A stretch of DNA of 64,000 bases from Arbacia lixula (GCA_963669155.1 OZ022578.1:5805206-5869205), one strand, 5' to 3'. Shown: positions 14,201 through 25,800, counted from the stretch's first letter. Numbers and translations are program-made. Notes: generated from the letters alone by a model not told the origin.

Positions 14201-14858
14201 ACTAGTTCATGACACTCGTAAAAGTGATCTGTGTACCATCATGTGTGTTGAATGACCTGAGTATGTAATACAATTTGTGCTGGATAGTTTGTTTCTTGAC
14301 TTTCATAAGCATGGTTCTCCTATATCAACATTCTTCAAGCTTTCGTGACATCAACTTTCGAATTGACTTCTGTTAGGTGCAGAAACGTTCAGCTGGCATG
14401 TACAAATATAACTTTCTTGTCATGATCCCCTGAGGAAATTTCAGGGTTACTGGTATCAAACCATGGGAACTAAGACCCTTCCTTGCCCCCGCCCTGGCAT
14501 ATTTATGAGTGGACTCATGATCAATATTGCATATTCAGCTGCATATTGTTCCATTTTGTACTTTAAAAAACATTAATGTGGCCTAAAATATATGGAACTT
14601 ATCAATAGGTGTTACATACATACATTTTAATGATTATGTATTTTGAACGGATGAAAGAAGTATAATGTTATATTTTATTGGATGTTTTTATCTGTCATCA
14701 TTTGATATTCTGATATTTGTTTTATTTTCTCTATTTTTTATGTATCAGATGAGTGCCAGGATGAAGGAACATATTGCAGCCTTGTTCACAGACTCAACAT
14801 GTGCAACAACCCCAGCTTCCAACGCCGGTGCTGTAAAACATGTCTCTCTTATGGTTGA
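454..14858 (+). CDS. ADAMTS-like protein (ADAMTSL1/3, punctin-type), C-terminal 771 residues over 12 exons; 5' part outside window
   Basis: Coding exons: 454-845, 2743-2872, 3815-4031, 4621-4809, 5303-5482, 7708-7861, 8254-8586, 9735-9795, 10290-10506, 11449-11628, 12719-12872, 14749-14858 (stop TGA). All junctions are GT/AG and keep frame. Domain order: six thrombospondin type 1 repeats, one Ig-like domain, a short Pro-rich linker, three more TSRs, then a PLAC domain. The TSR core appears as CSTTCG, CSETCG, CSVSCG, CSATCG and CSSSCG, which are protein O-fucosylation-type motifs; WVIGEW and WHMGQW resemble C-mannosylation sites. Several TSRs are split by phase-0 introns immediately before the CSxxCG motif, suggesting exon duplication. 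No metalloprotease exon is seen, which fits ADAMTSL rather than ADAMTS, but the N-terminus is missing. Papilin or a C-terminal ADAMTS cannot be fully excluded. The family acts as secreted matrix glycoproteins. TSRs 5 and 6 have lost one of the usual tryptophans. Confidence 0.85.
1051..1446. mobile_element. TTAA-flanked MITE, copy 1 of family 1
   Basis: Roughly 396-bp non-coding element with inverted ends (AAGATGACCTGTCCCTTTT on the left, AAAAGGGATGGGCTACCTT on the right) and TTAA at both outer edges. A second copy lies at 52493-52814 inside eEF2. The TTAA flanks recall piggyBac-type insertion, but a TTAA inside the inverted repeat would look the same. Confidence 0.7.
2163..2264. repeat. Compound microsatellite (TG)n then (GA)n
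   Basis: About 45 bp of TG repeats interrupted once, running directly into about 55 bp of GA repeats. It lies in the intron between the first two ADAMTSL exons of the window. Confidence 0.95.
2992..3385 (+). mobile_element. LINE 3' end (Rex1/CR1-like), decayed
   Basis: Encodes the typical C-terminal tail of CR1/Rex-type reverse transcriptases: PSYLIELLKQNTPVRNLHS, then a frameshift, then LWNKLLESIDFIDKLKIAFKTHLYSI with stop. It is followed by a 3' untranslated tail ending in GCGCTATAGAA and an ATT-type microsatellite, the usual 3' terminus of such elements. Only the 3' end was inserted (5' truncation). Confidence 0.75.
4836..5010. repeat. Pyrimidine tract, degenerate (TTC)n
   Basis: About 175 bp that is nearly all T and C on the plus strand, in the intron right after exon 4621-4809. 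The open reading frame over it (FFFFLFFIFFS-type) is a by-product of composition. Confidence 0.95.
5805..6630. repeat. Satellite-like tandem array, 110-bp period
   Basis: The motif TGAATCTGACCCTATGGTGA recurs at 6081, 6191, 6301, 6411 and 6521, exactly 110 bp apart. Older, diverged units with indels extend left to about 5805 (motif near 5816 and 5928, plus a partial unit near 5981). The central units look almost identical. The array sits in the large intron between exons 5303-5482 and 7708-7861. Confidence 0.95.
6631..7707. other. Intron sequence with a purine-rich tract
   Basis: No exon or recognisable element was found. From about 7310 to 7570 the plus strand is strongly purine-rich (GAAGATGAAGGAGATGGAAA-type). 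The end of the interval is the acceptor of the exon starting at 7708. Confidence 0.6.
8254..8586 (+). CDS. Exon encoding the Ig-like domain of the ADAMTS-like protein
   Basis: Single 333-nt exon, phase 1 to phase 1, between TAG acceptor (8252-8253) and GTTAGT donor. It encodes a complete Ig I-set/C2 fold: first cysteine in TIKCPVV, core tryptophan in VVWERG, a GGVLRIKHAAVGDSGVYAC F-strand signature with the second cysteine, and a closing TLTLDV strand. GC content is clearly higher than in the flanking introns. ADAMTSL1 and ADAMTSL3 have Ig domains between TSR blocks, which is the main reason for choosing that subfamily. Confidence 0.88.
8870..9640 (-). mobile_element. LINE reverse-transcriptase fragment (L1/Tx1-like), antisense to the host gene
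   Basis: Read on the minus strand, three overlapping frames give successive RT motifs: LGIISLIPEGEKPREYLQNW followed by RPITLLNT; HEGQKGFMEKRYIGENI; LLFNFEKAFDSVS; then GYRQGDPLSSYLFLFCVEIL. The frame changes at least twice and the downstream YADD catalytic block is not found, so the copy is dead and truncated. It lies in the intron between the Ig exon and the linker exon. Confidence 0.85.
10146..10279. repeat. Perfect 67-bp tandem duplication at a splice acceptor
   Basis: Positions 10146-10212 and 10213-10279 are identical 67-bp units. The second copy ends ten bases before the AG acceptor of exon 10290-10506, so the intron end is preceded by two copies of the same candidate branch/pyrimidine region. 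Confidence 0.95.
10501..10770. repeat. Diverged duplication of exon end, splice donor and downstream intron
   Basis: The exon end and donor at 10501-10540 (TCTCAGGTAGGCCTGAACAG, then CGACGG, then TGGGCTGC) recurs in diverged form at 10678-10715 (TGTCAGGTATGGCTGAAAAG, then CGACGG, then TGGGCTGC). Both are followed by similar pyrimidine-rich sequence. The second copy holds a GTATGG pseudo-donor. Confidence 0.7.
10773..10911. mobile_element. Short foldback MITE
   Basis: A 139-bp element with roughly 45-bp inverted ends: GGGGGGCATTTCATCAAAGG on the left and its complement CCTTTGATGAAATGCCCCCC on the right. Each arm also contains a nested small palindrome (CTTGTCGGATA / TATCCGACAAG). Non-coding. 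Confidence 0.85.
11629..12718. other. Intron containing interspersed repeat copy 1 (12074-12425)
   Basis: From about 12074 the sequence holds short CAGGGAA/AAAGTCAGG motifs, then GATTGGCCC, ACTCTGTTAT and CATGTGAAACTGGAAAT blocks, closing with CTTGAAATGCTGGGAA. The same ordered blocks recur at about 12947-13285. The rest of the intron shows nothing recognisable. Confidence 0.75.
12873..14748. other. Last intron of the ADAMTS-like gene; repeat copy 2 at 12947-13285
   Basis: Direct-orientation second copy of the repeat seen at 12074-12425, with extra internal TCAGGGAATAGTCAGGGAA units. Together the two copies flank exon 12719-12872. Beyond 13285 the intron is AT-rich with no recognisable element. 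Confidence 0.75.
14749..14858 (+). CDS. Terminal exon encoding the PLAC domain
   Basis: Last coding exon, joined in phase 1 to 12872 to give PGDECQDEGTYC. It carries the six-cysteine PLAC (protease and lacunin) pattern: CQDEGTYC, then NMC, then RRCCKTC, followed by LSYG and a TGA stop. PLAC domains close ADAMTSL, papilin and several ADAMTS proteins. The donor used upstream is GTATGT at 12873, chosen over the overlapping GTGGTA because only it restores the PLAC frame. Confidence 0.88.
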
Positions 14859-15260
14859 AAACTCCTGGGGTTAGAGTCTACTGATCCCATGCAGAACTGT
14901 ATTAAAAACACATGCAACCATTTGAATGTAACAATTTGAAGCAGAAAGAGCTTCCCTGTTGTTTTTTGTGTATGTTTTGCCCTCACTTTTTGTGTGATTG
15001 CATGCTAGTAATAGAAGTTATTTTTCTTTGATTTTAAGGTCACTTACACAATTATCAATTGTGCTTTTTCAGATTATTTTTTTTCATTTAAAACAAGTGC
15101 TACTGTTACAATTACGTAAATATAAAAGCATCGAGCTGGATGTAGATGTGATGCTAAAATATTATTGTAAATGTTATATGTGTATGGCATAATTTATTGT
15201 CCATATATTTGATTGAGAATGAATGTAAATGTAATAAATATGGCTCATCAGTGTATCGGG
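14859..15260 (+). other. Probable 3' UTR of the ADAMTS-like gene
   Basis: Non-coding, AT-rich sequence after the TGA stop. The first canonical AATAAA is at 15233-15238. Later AATAAA hexamers exist (for example near 16351 and 17780), so a longer 3' UTR is possible. Confidence 0.5.
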
Positions 15261-18200
15261 GAAGTATATGTCACTTTACTTTTTATATCATTGACTTTGA
15301 ATGCAACTCACAATATATTTAACTTACACATCGTGATATGCAACAAAGTCAGTCGTCAGAACTGCACAAATCTTCCTTTTCTGCTCTGTGTAGAAATCAA
15401 CTGTATGCTTTACATTAACAATTGGTCTGGCTTGTGATGATATGGCACATGTATATAACATCAAAGTTTTAGGCTAGAAATTGTGTGGACTGGTAAATTG
15501 CTTACTATTATCAATTAAGTAACATAACATCACAATGTTATTTAACATATGAAAAGTCAAGGACCACCTGTCAGTAAATACCAACAAATATACAAATATT
15601 TAATAATTGTTCACCTGAAAAATGATCAACCAAGCACTTTATAATGTGTCATATTCTTACTTCTCATATGATATTATACCCTGTATTATTCCTAAACAGA
15701 GCATGAAAGAGTATAAACTATGGTAGGGTCTAATAGTAGGATTGCTTGGCATGAATCCTTATGTTTTCTATTAAATTATTTTGATTACAAATGTGTAAAT
15801 AAGCTTTTATAGCCTCTTTTGTCTCTGGTGTAGCATGCAAACATTGAAGTAAAACAAAATGACTCATCAATATGTTGGGAATATTTCAATTATGATGAAT
15901 GGTTAGTTACTTAAGCCTTCAAATGTATTGATGTAAACTGGGATAATTTGCTCTTAAAAAATGAACATTGTTATCGGAATCATGTTGATAGTATTACCAT
16001 AATTGAAGTCAGCAAAGCCTCTTGAGCATTTGATATTAACAGTACTTACAATGCTTCAGTATGTTTTTGCCTTTTAATTAATGCACAAGGGGAATGCAAA
16101 CATTAATGGAAGATAAAAGGTATATTTAGAATGTTTAGTTCTAATATGATTTCTCTTACTTTTCTTATGTGAAGCATGTGAAGCATTTGAAAAGCAACCC
16201 CCAACCTTCGACCCCAACCCCACTCTTTCCTTCTCTTTTTCATATTGTTGTCCATCAACTTAAAATGAAAACCAAGAGGTTTTCATCCTAGATTTCTGCT
16301 TCCTAAGTCTGAAGCTAAAGTCATTCTGGCCTGGGATGTTCATACAAGGAAAATAAACGAGGTGGTTTATAAATTTGACAAATTTCCCCTTACAAAGAGC
16401 ATCCCTCGTATTATGCAATAATCATGAAGTCAAGTTGTTCAAGTGCAGTTAACCATTTTTTCCAGCCATGTCGTTCTTGAATTTCAGAACTCACAAGGCA
16501 TAATTCACAGTAGAAATGAGAGAGAACAATTGTAAAATCTTGTGCTTGTTAAGAAAATGTGATGATAGCTAGAGTCTAAAAATGTCTGACTAGATTGAAT
16601 GAATCCTTTTCATTCTAGTTGTATTTATTCTTGTATGTGTGCCTCTCTCTTTCTTCTAGCAAACTCATCTTCCTTTGTATTTATTGCTTCAGTTTTTAGC
16701 CACGTAATGTATTCTAATGTGATCTTGCAGTTGTATATATATTTCATTGCATACAAACCTAGTTTCTAGATGTTGTTTTTGACTGAACCTTACGCTTTGA
16801 TAAAATGAAGTTTAGATCGATACTAACAGTTGCGTGTTGCATTTGCGTGTTGCATTGAAACACTAAAAATGGAAGTGCTACGTTATAGTGAGTTGTCAAT
16901 CATGTAGATTCTATCCTTACTATTCATGATAAACATTTCTTTTTATTAAATATATTTCTGAGAATGGTGTAGTGTCTTGTTTGTATTAATGCAATTATAG
17001 TCATTGTCATCATCAAATAATGATATAAATAAATAATGGACTGGCCATGTTCTTTCCTAAGTTAGCGGAATCTTGTGAGTATTGTGGCAAACTGTTCGAA
17101 ATGGCAACTGTAGAGGTCCAACCATTCCCCATAGCTATGTATAAATATTCACCATCGCTCAGCGGAATTTTAAATTCCTATGGTTTGTTATTCTTTGGGA
17201 CTAGAATTTATATTTCTTTTATGGACATGTGTGTATTCAACATCTATGCACTATATTACTGTTAAAATATTGTGAATACTTGTGTTGTACTGAAGGGGCA
17301 CCCCTTCTCAAATTATGTGTGTATACTTTGTAAATATCTCATTCATGAATGACAACATGACCATTTTGTCTGTTAATGTGGAGCAAGGATATGTTTTGTC
17401 ATTTGCCTATTAACAGCAAATATGTGATAAGTAAAAATGCTCACAGCATATTGTAGACACAGGTTTTGATCTATCCACTGAGAGTACAATCAAATATGGC
17501 GTGGCTTACTAATCTCTGGAAAGAAACTGAGAAGTATCAAACTAAAAGGACATCGCGTTGATCAGTCTAATATTTCTTCTAATTTATTCTCTGTGACAAG
17601 AGATAGTTTATGATCATATGAGATGACGGCAGCCAGTAGGATGTGTCTGCTTCTACGAGTGATTCTTGGAATCTAGTCTTGAAGAGATGATGGAGTCTTC
17701 TGCATAACATGACGGTGTAATTATAAACCTTGGATCATTGTTGCCAAGACATTGTCTATTTTTGTGGCTGAAATATTTAATAAATGGTAATGAAGAAATT
17801 TGCAAGACACATCTGTCTCGGCTTTCTTGATTTGTGTGTTTCTCTATGAAGAGTACAATTTACAGAACATCATTCATATCTAGCCATAACATTTTCAATC
17901 CTAAAATAAATAAGATTTGGTACACATTCTCGGCACACTTACAACTACAAGAAGGCTGGGTTTAAAGTTAACAGATGAAAGTAGTAATACTACTCTGCCG
18001 TCACCACAGGTCAGATGCTCAGTTGATGTAAAGATCATGTTTAGGGATCTTCTCAAAATGATGTATTTATTGAAATCTTAGAAGCCCTGGACCTGTGACT
18101 GAAGCTGAACTGTTCTGCCATGTTTATCGATATGCATTCAAGAACCGGTTGGTTTTAAACACTCCATCCTCTTTGCTTCTGTCATGTTTGCGAAAGCGCT

Positions 18201-18573
18201 GTAGGATAAACTCTCGCACAATGTCAAGCTTGAGCTGGGCAGCACTGTACCTGACTAAACATTTCGCTTGCATATTACTTATTCAGAGGTATAAAACTCA
18301 CAAACACTAGTTCGAATTAAATCAGAGCTTCAATTGTTTGCTATTTCAAAATTGCTTAAATAGCCAGACAATGTACCAAAATCAATAAAATGTACATGTA
18401 GGAGACATACACATTACAAAATCAATAAACATTGAACACAACTATAATTTACTAGTATTTACCTATTAGTTTATTCTTACATGCATCTTCGTATTTTTTA
18501 AAACCTCACAAGTAGAAAAACATGATTCTGAGCAATGCATTTGTATGTTGTAATGAGCATTGCAAAAAAAGTA
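15261..18573. other. AT-rich non-coding interval
   Basis: No exon with family similarity, no long inverted repeat and no tandem array was noticed. It contains several AATAAA hexamers and may be partly long 3' UTR. The ORFs at 15213-15437, 17047-17265 and 18095-18310 have no recognisable family and no splice context. Confidence 0.5.
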
Positions 18574-18733
18574 CAGTCAAACCTGTATAAATAGACCACC
18601 TCAAGGTACACAGAGAAAGCTGGTCTCAATGGACAGGTAATCCTGATACACAGGTACAATTACACACAGGTTGAACGGTCTGTGCAGAGAGGTGATCTTT
18701 ATGGATAGTTGTCTTTGTATACAGGTTTGACTG
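18574..18733. mobile_element. 160-bp Tc1/mariner-type MITE with TA flanks
   Basis: Inverted ends CAGTCAAACCTGTATA (left) and TATACAGGTTTGACTG (right) are perfect complements and each is bordered by TA, the duplicated target of the Tc1/mariner superfamily. The interior is non-coding. Confidence 0.85.
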
Positions 18734-19272
18734 TACTCTTGTTCAGGGAAAAAGTCGAAGCATTACCGGTATATTACATCTGTGATTATGTATATGCAGA
18801 ACAAAAGACTGTCCCAAGTTTCAAACTGTACATTGTCAGTCACACATATTTGTTATAAAGATATATACCGGTACATATAGAGAGATATATACTGGTACAT
18901 ATAGAGAAGTCATGAGGTATGTGAAGTATGATTATTCCAATTTACATTAATACGGCATACAAGTACATTGAAACAATGAATCAATTTTGCAATGGAATTC
19001 AACATAACAGTCACAATGACTCTACATGTTGTTGCTGCAGTAACACAATTACATCAGCTCAAAACGTCAATCACACAAGGGAGTGAATTGTAATTGTATT
19101 TCTAATCAATCCTAAAGCCCCTGTCATACAGTCTTATTTTGCAAAGAGTTCTCACAACAATCAGCAGTAGCAAAAGACAACAAAGACTGGATTCAAATCT
19201 TCCATAAAATATCACTGAATGTCACTTTTGCATCCTTTGATATAGATATTTCAAATCATGTTTGTGGCTCCT
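18734..19272. other. AT-rich non-coding interval
   Basis: Contains a short duplicated GATATATACCGGTACATATAG unit near 18860-18905. Nothing else was recognised. Confidence 0.5.
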
Positions 19273-20053
19273 TACCCCTATATAGCCCGGGCTATTTTGA
19301 AATCGCATAGCCCGGGGGGGGGGGCAAAAACACCCCCCCCCCCCCAAGATCTCGTCCGTTCATCGCGCGACCGCGACGAAAATTGGCACGTTCGTCGCCG
19401 ATGATGTAATCTCTACAATTCAATTGTAAATTGCACCAAAATTATTCAAATTTATTTTTAATTAATTAATTATGCTAATTAATGCATAAAATCATAATTT
19501 GGTTGTAAATCTTTCAATATATAGCCCCCAAACTGCTAGATTTCAGTCCAGACAGTCTTCTTAGTATTATTATCAAATAAGGATTAAAAAAAAATGGCAA
19601 TATCAAATTTTTTCTTATGTATTTTATTGTTTTTTTAATTACTTATGTATTTCTTTGTTTTTTTCAACTTTAAGTTTTTCATTGTTTTTTCGATGGAAAT
19701 CGTTGGCAACACTATTTCAGTCATAAATAACATGAAATCTATTGTTTTTCATCAGTAAAAATAACAATAATGATACATTTATGAATTTTGGCTAGATACA
19801 GAATTTGCATTGGATCTGTACATGCAATCACGTTTTTGAGCAATTTTGGGTCTGACGTGCACGTACAAAATGTTACGTAACTTTGGAACCGCATACCCCT
19901 GCATCGCAAATTTGGTCTTAAAAGTTGCGTGAGACTTGGAGAAAAAAGTCAGGAAAGGTCGCGGCGCAATCTTTATGCGTTACAAATTTATCGCGAAAAA
20001 TGTCGAGGGGGGGGGGCTGTTTTTGCCTCCCCCCCCCAGGCTAGATAGGGTTA
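19273..20053. mobile_element. Inverted-repeat element with G-run/C-run hairpins at both ends
   Basis: Left end TACCCCTATATAGCCCGG and right end CCAGGCTAGATAGGGTTA are inverted relatives. Just inside each end lies a run of at least nine G followed by a short spacer and a run of at least nine C (about 19314-19345 and 20004-20038). The interior is AT-rich with ATTTCTTTGTTTTTTTC-type blocks. A partial inverted copy lies at 48640-49060 in eEF2. Confidence 0.7.
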
Positions 20054-22539
20054 AAGTGTTGTCTATGGATGCAAAAGGAATCCTATCTGCTCATTTGAGC
20101 ACACATGGTGTAAAGACCTCCAATAGGTATACCTAGCCAGGAACATATGCAGAAGCAAAAGAATGGAATCAAATTTACATCAAAACTCAATAAACTTGTT
20201 ATCGCAGTGATGGCTCCTTTTAAATTGCACTATGCCAATTTCTTAGATTAAAGATGTAATATAAACATGATGTTTATTAAAGTCAGTAGTATATATATGT
20301 TTCACAATAAAGTTTTGGTTACAGGTTGTCTTGTATGCTTTAAAATGGAGTAAAGATGAGGAAATGTAACTACTAAATGAGCTTTACAAGTAGCATATGA
20401 GAGCATCAATATCATCAGATCTGATTTTATCACTTAGGGGACTTTTATCAAAAATGCATTATCATTCACACAACCTATCATCAGCTATATCTTATCACTG
20501 TGGTCATTGAAATATTCTTGGTATGTGAGTTACATACAGTACATGTATGAATCAGCAATCCAGTCAATTGTTCAACAAACACATGAAATTGTGTATGTGA
20601 GATTATGTTCGTTTGTGTATTTTGTTTACACTTTTTCCATTCTAAATCATGATATGTCTTTTCACTCAATTAATAAGGTTATCAAGTTTGAATGACAAAA
20701 CATGAATCTTAAATACTCTAAATAGCTTACCTAGTCATAATAAATACACATGCAAAATAAATTGTCCATGGTAATATCTACATCTCTTCATTTACATATG
20801 TATAAAGTAAATAAACTACACAGACATGAATCATACTTAATATTCAAATTGTACATCAACATGAGCAGAGTTGAAATGATTCGCATGAAATTTGTAAAGA
20901 TACAGTAGTCAGATGTGATGCCTCCAAAGATAGCTTGAATGATTATGACACTCATTAGTATAGCTGAAGAATAATACATTCAAAGTGAAAACAAAATCAT
21001 TTTCTTTGCAGTTTTACAAATGCACTGTTTTCTGCTGGCCCTGCCTAGCAATTCAAACAAGAAAAGGGGCAGGATGTGGAGAAGAAAAGTAAGACAGAAA
21101 AATGTGAACAGAAAAATAGAAGGAAGGATAGACTGGATAGCAGTGTGTAAAGAGGGTGACAACATGAAGTGGGAGTAAAGGAGAAGATTCAAAAGAAGGA
21201 AGAATAAGAAGAAAATGAAGAAGCAAAAAGAGGGGATATGAAAGAGGAAAAAGACAGGGAGGAAAGAACAAGCAGGAGAAGAGGAAGAAGATGAGATGAA
21301 GAAGCAAAATATGAAGGACGGGAATAACAGGTCCTGTACGGCAAAAAGAAATTTCAACAGCCATGCACGTTAATAATGTACCTGAAGAAATGTCCCATAA
21401 CACTTGTATCTTATCGGTGCGTTACTAAGGCACTATTTCAAAAAGATTGTGACCAAGCTATCTGATACATTGTGCTGTTGTTTCAATAAAGACTTAGAAT
21501 TGTCAAGTGTGTGTTCTCTCTAGCGCTCTATGCATTCAGCAACAAGCCAGTGAACAGCATTTCATCACAATGCTGCAAGATGCTGCTCTACATTTGTGTC
21601 AGGCATTCAAATAAGATTTGTGATCAAGCATACATCTGAATATGGTTGTACATGTAGTTGATATCTTCAATAACTTCAACACAACTACAGAGAATCAGCA
21701 ACTGTTAAGGAACATCAACAACCAGAGAGAGAAAAAGTCTACTTTCTGAAAGAAATTTCAATCAGTTTCTATATACTTTTGTGGGGGTGATTATTTTATT
21801 AATAAACAGCTTTCTTAATGTTGGATTTATCACTAATCACAGAGATGTCAATTAACTACTTCAATAACTTACAAAGGGAGTGAAAGCCGAAAAGGCTTTG
21901 GAACATACAAAAAGAATAAGACATTGGATTGTGAGGGTGTTATATTGTACACAATGACATCTCATCAACTTCTATATTCATTGCCTTAAGGTTGCCCGAA
22001 GACAAACACTTATGTTGCATTTAAAGAACACAAATACAAAATACAAAAATTTCATATGCATTGCCCATTTCAACAGAGAGAATGCACAAACAAACAAAAA
22101 CACAACTTTTCTTCTACTTCACTACATAATCACAATTTTTCAGGTAGCCTTTTATCATGTTCCCTGCAGCTAAACTGTTCAAAGACGGACTACACAGGAG
22201 CAAAACCATGATGGGTACTTTCTCATGCTTGGGAGAAGTCATTGATGGATTACTCAACGTCATGATTCATGTTTCCATGCCAAATAATGTTGACCAAGAA
22301 AATCTGTTCATTTAGAGTAGCAAGAGTAATGACCTTGCATGTATGCATTCATCATGAAAATGCAGGTGATGACATAAGAACTAAGCATTCTGAATATTTG
22401 TAACTAAGGGTGTTGTTTCAGCCCTTCTCAATGGTCCTCTGTCCTGGCTGTTCACTGCTTCCCTTTCTTCTTCTCATTCTCCTGGACGCCCATTGTGATA
22501 GCAATCCTCAATCTGCTCTTATAGTGCTTAATTTGCAGA
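20054..22539. other. Non-coding interval, including probable APH-1 3' UTR
   Basis: No exon recognised. From about 21058 to 21320 the plus strand is almost pure purine, which generates Phe/Leu/Ser-rich minus-strand ORFs that are not genes. A minus-strand AATAAA (TTTATT at 21795-21800) is a plausible polyadenylation signal about 1 kb after the APH-1 stop. Confidence 0.45.
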
Positions 22540-22865
22540 TTATAGGGTAAAACATGGTTTGAAAGGGTGAAACCAACTTGCATGTACAGGTAAAAAGGAT
22601 ACAGCAAGTTTTATCAGGAATTAAAAGATGCCTTTGCAGAGAACAGTATGGTTTTACAGGGTAGAGGAAAGGTTAAGCTCAGTTTTGCAGAGTAAAACTT
22701 GCTGTTGCAGGAAAAAACACTTAATTACAAGGTACAGCACAGTTTGACAGGGCACAACATGGATTTTATAGGAAAAGTTTAGTTACAGGTGATACATGCA
22801 GAGTGGTTTTACAGGGTACAGCATGGTTTTTACAGCATATAGCATGATTCTACAGAGTATAACGC
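22540..22865. repeat. Degenerate minisatellite overlapping the APH-1 stop codon
   Basis: A loosely repeated unit of about 20-30 bp with the core TTTTACAGGGTACAGCATGG occurs many times in diverged form. The TAG stop of APH-1 (22850-22852) lies inside the last unit, so the final few residues (RYTL) may derive from repeat sequence. Confidence 0.6.
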
Positions 22866-25800
22866 GCCCGTTGGAATGAGAAAGCCCTCTTGATGCTCTG
22901 GCTGGAGCCACCGGCGATGAAGAAGGCGCACACAGTGAAGATGGCAAGAGTGGCGTAGGCGACAGGCAGGGTGATGCTGTAGGACTGGTGCTTGTTCAGC
23001 AGGGTCTGCAACCAAAGACAACAATGGCAAATGGTTAAAGGGATAGTTCACCTTGAAAATTAGTTTGTTTCAATAAAAGCAAACACATGACCAAAACATT
23101 ATAAGTGAAGGTTAATGAAAATTTGTCACATGATAAGAAATTTACGATTGTTTGAAATTTTGATTTTATGACGTCAAGTGCGAGATGTTCTCCCATATGT
23201 TGTGTGCTAATTTTTTTTTAAATTTTGATTTTCTCAAAAGGAAACTAGCAGCTGCTTACGGTTTCCATTGTTACAAATAAGATTTGCTGCATTCACAGGA
23301 TGGAGCATGCTATCTTAACTACTGGGTATATGCCTAAATTATCTTTCAAATTTAAATAAGCCCACACAGCCTATTCACTAGAAGCTAGAAAATTATTTTG
23401 ATGATTCTTACCAATTCTGAGACAAGGAAATGTGACAATACAACAAGGATTGCGGCCCAGTAGCGTTTGGTCTCAAAGCTCCAGTAGAAGATGACGTTCC
23501 ACATGATGTGAAGCAGGATGAAACATGACGTCAAAAGCGCTGGGTGGGATAGTGTACCACACGATAAGATCACATCAAGATTACAATGCTCAAAATGAAC
23601 ACAAATCAATGCCATTTTGTGGCAAAGAGGGACAAAATCATATTGACACAATCTCATTTGTCCTGCAATATCTTTAAGAGCTACCTAAAAATATAATTTC
23701 AGAACACATAAAAGTTCATAACAGCAAAGACATAAAGGAGTTTTTACTAGGAATGACAAATTTGTGTTTCTTGCAATCAATGTATTAGAAGTTCACACCG
23801 AGCTGCATTGATTTGCAATGAGCAGCTGTGAGGATAATCAAGGATGAGGTACTCTTTCCATGACAACTATATGAATACTTCATGGAAATTGTATATCTCA
23901 AGCTTGGAATCATCCTGATAAGTGGGACATGTAGTTGTATTTGCAACAGATCAACAGAGTACCTCCTTTAATATTCTCTCACTTTTTCAATACTTTTTCA
24001 AATGTGATAGAATCACATCTGCCAAACGGACCAAAAATTCCATAAGATGTTCATCTTTTTTGGTAGCACTGATGCATTTTTGGGCAAGTACTCCATGCAA
24101 ATCAGCATAAAATAGCACTATATTTTTTTTCTTCAAAACTCAGGGTTAAAAAGAAAGGAATGTCTTTGTTGAAGAGGAGCTTTACCTGAAGTGAGGAGAA
24201 AGTCCTGTGGGTCGCCATGGATACCGACCGTTCCTGGTCCCTTTGAGTCAGCCAGAACATTGATAAAGGAGAAGATTCCACTCATCACACCAAAACCAAG
24301 ACCAGCAACTAGGTTTGGAATGGGAAAGAGAAACATCATCATGAACATGTGGGGCAGAACACAAACATCGTATATCTCTATGTAATTTGCAGGCATGAAC
24401 TTAAGCTGTCTCCAAACATGTGTCTGGTGCAACCAGACTACAAGCTGACTTGCCAGTTGTGTTTGGAGGATTGTAGACTGTATATGGGTCATATCTAGTC
24501 CCCATGCTCAGACTCAATGACCAACTAATGTGGCTTTGGGACCTCACAGTAAGGTTTACCTATAAAGAGATATATTTTTAAATGTTCTTTAAATGTTTCC
24601 ATGGGGAGAGTGTACTAATAAATACTATTTAGAAAAAAGTAAAACTTTTTTCTAACACCATGTGGTTGTATTCTTTTGGATATTTGACCCATTTATGGGG
24701 TGAAGAAAGGAAAGGAAAGTGAAAAAGAGGAGAGGTGAATTTTTATATTTTGTAACACAAGATTATTCTTAGCTTTAGTTTTCGGTGTTTTAAACCGAAA
24801 ATAAATGGGATGAAATGGAGATAGAAGAAGAGGGTGGGTGGTGATTGAGAGTTGTAAACTAGTCACAAAGAAGTTATAAAGAGAAGGGAAAGAAAAAGAA
24901 ATACATTTTTTTAGACTATTTTGAAAAGCATGAAGTACAATAGGTCTTACTTCCATTGTAATAACAGCACATGTATTATTAGACCATTATATATGATGTA
25001 TATGAAACCAAAAAATAATGGCTTAACCGATCATTGATAGTCCCATTTTAGTTATAAAACAATATCAGCAGGGCTCTGTTGCATAAACCTTACCATTAAT
25101 GGTAACTTTGCTATCAATGGCAACTTCTATGGAAGCCTTGAATTTGTTTAGCTGTTGCATAGTGTTACCATGGTAGTTACCATTAACAGTAAGCTTTATG
25201 CAAAGGGGCCTGGGTAGCACCTCACCGTAAGCATATCCATGCCTAGCCTTGTCTGAGGTGCTCTCGACGCCGTTGCTCTGTATCTGAGTTTGTCGCCCTC
25301 GTGCATCCTGCTGTAGAGGAGCTTGGTCCGGCGCTGTCTGGTTGAACTGCTGAAGACCGTCCTCTGCTTTTCTGTGAGTCCAAATTGAACAGAATGTAAT
25401 ACAAGATATATCCATCGACGTAAACAAACTGTGCATCAGACAATAGACAGCCTACATTATCTACGAGATCGGTGATTTCTGAAAAAGCCATGCCTGATGG
25501 GCAAAAGCGTGGGAGGGCTAGACTGGTGTGGTGTGGCTTTGAGGAGCAGGACAAGGTGCCATCAGATTCACCAACAGCCTCAAAATCTACCCTGAAAACT
25601 ACAATAGCTATTGCTGCCTGTGAAGGATGGATTTGTGAGAGCAATGATATCAAGGCTGCTTTCCTTCAGGGCAACAAGATCCAAAGAGACATCTTCCTGA
25701 TCCCGCCTGAAGAAGTCAGACAAGAAGGCCTTCTGTGGAAATTGAACAAAGCAGGTATATGGATTGGACGATGCATCTCGCAACTGGTATTTCAGCATCC

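Noticed and set aside
20980-21403. Hydrophobic minus-strand ORFs of 116-125 residues
   Set aside because: Created by a purine-rich tract on the plus strand; amino-acid composition is purely that of the simple sequence.
25065-25225. Continuation of the APH-1 exon past 25226
   Set aside because: A GTGAGG donor follows GCTTACG, and joining to 24308 rebuilds the conserved YVAGLGFG motif, so the downstream open frame is intron.
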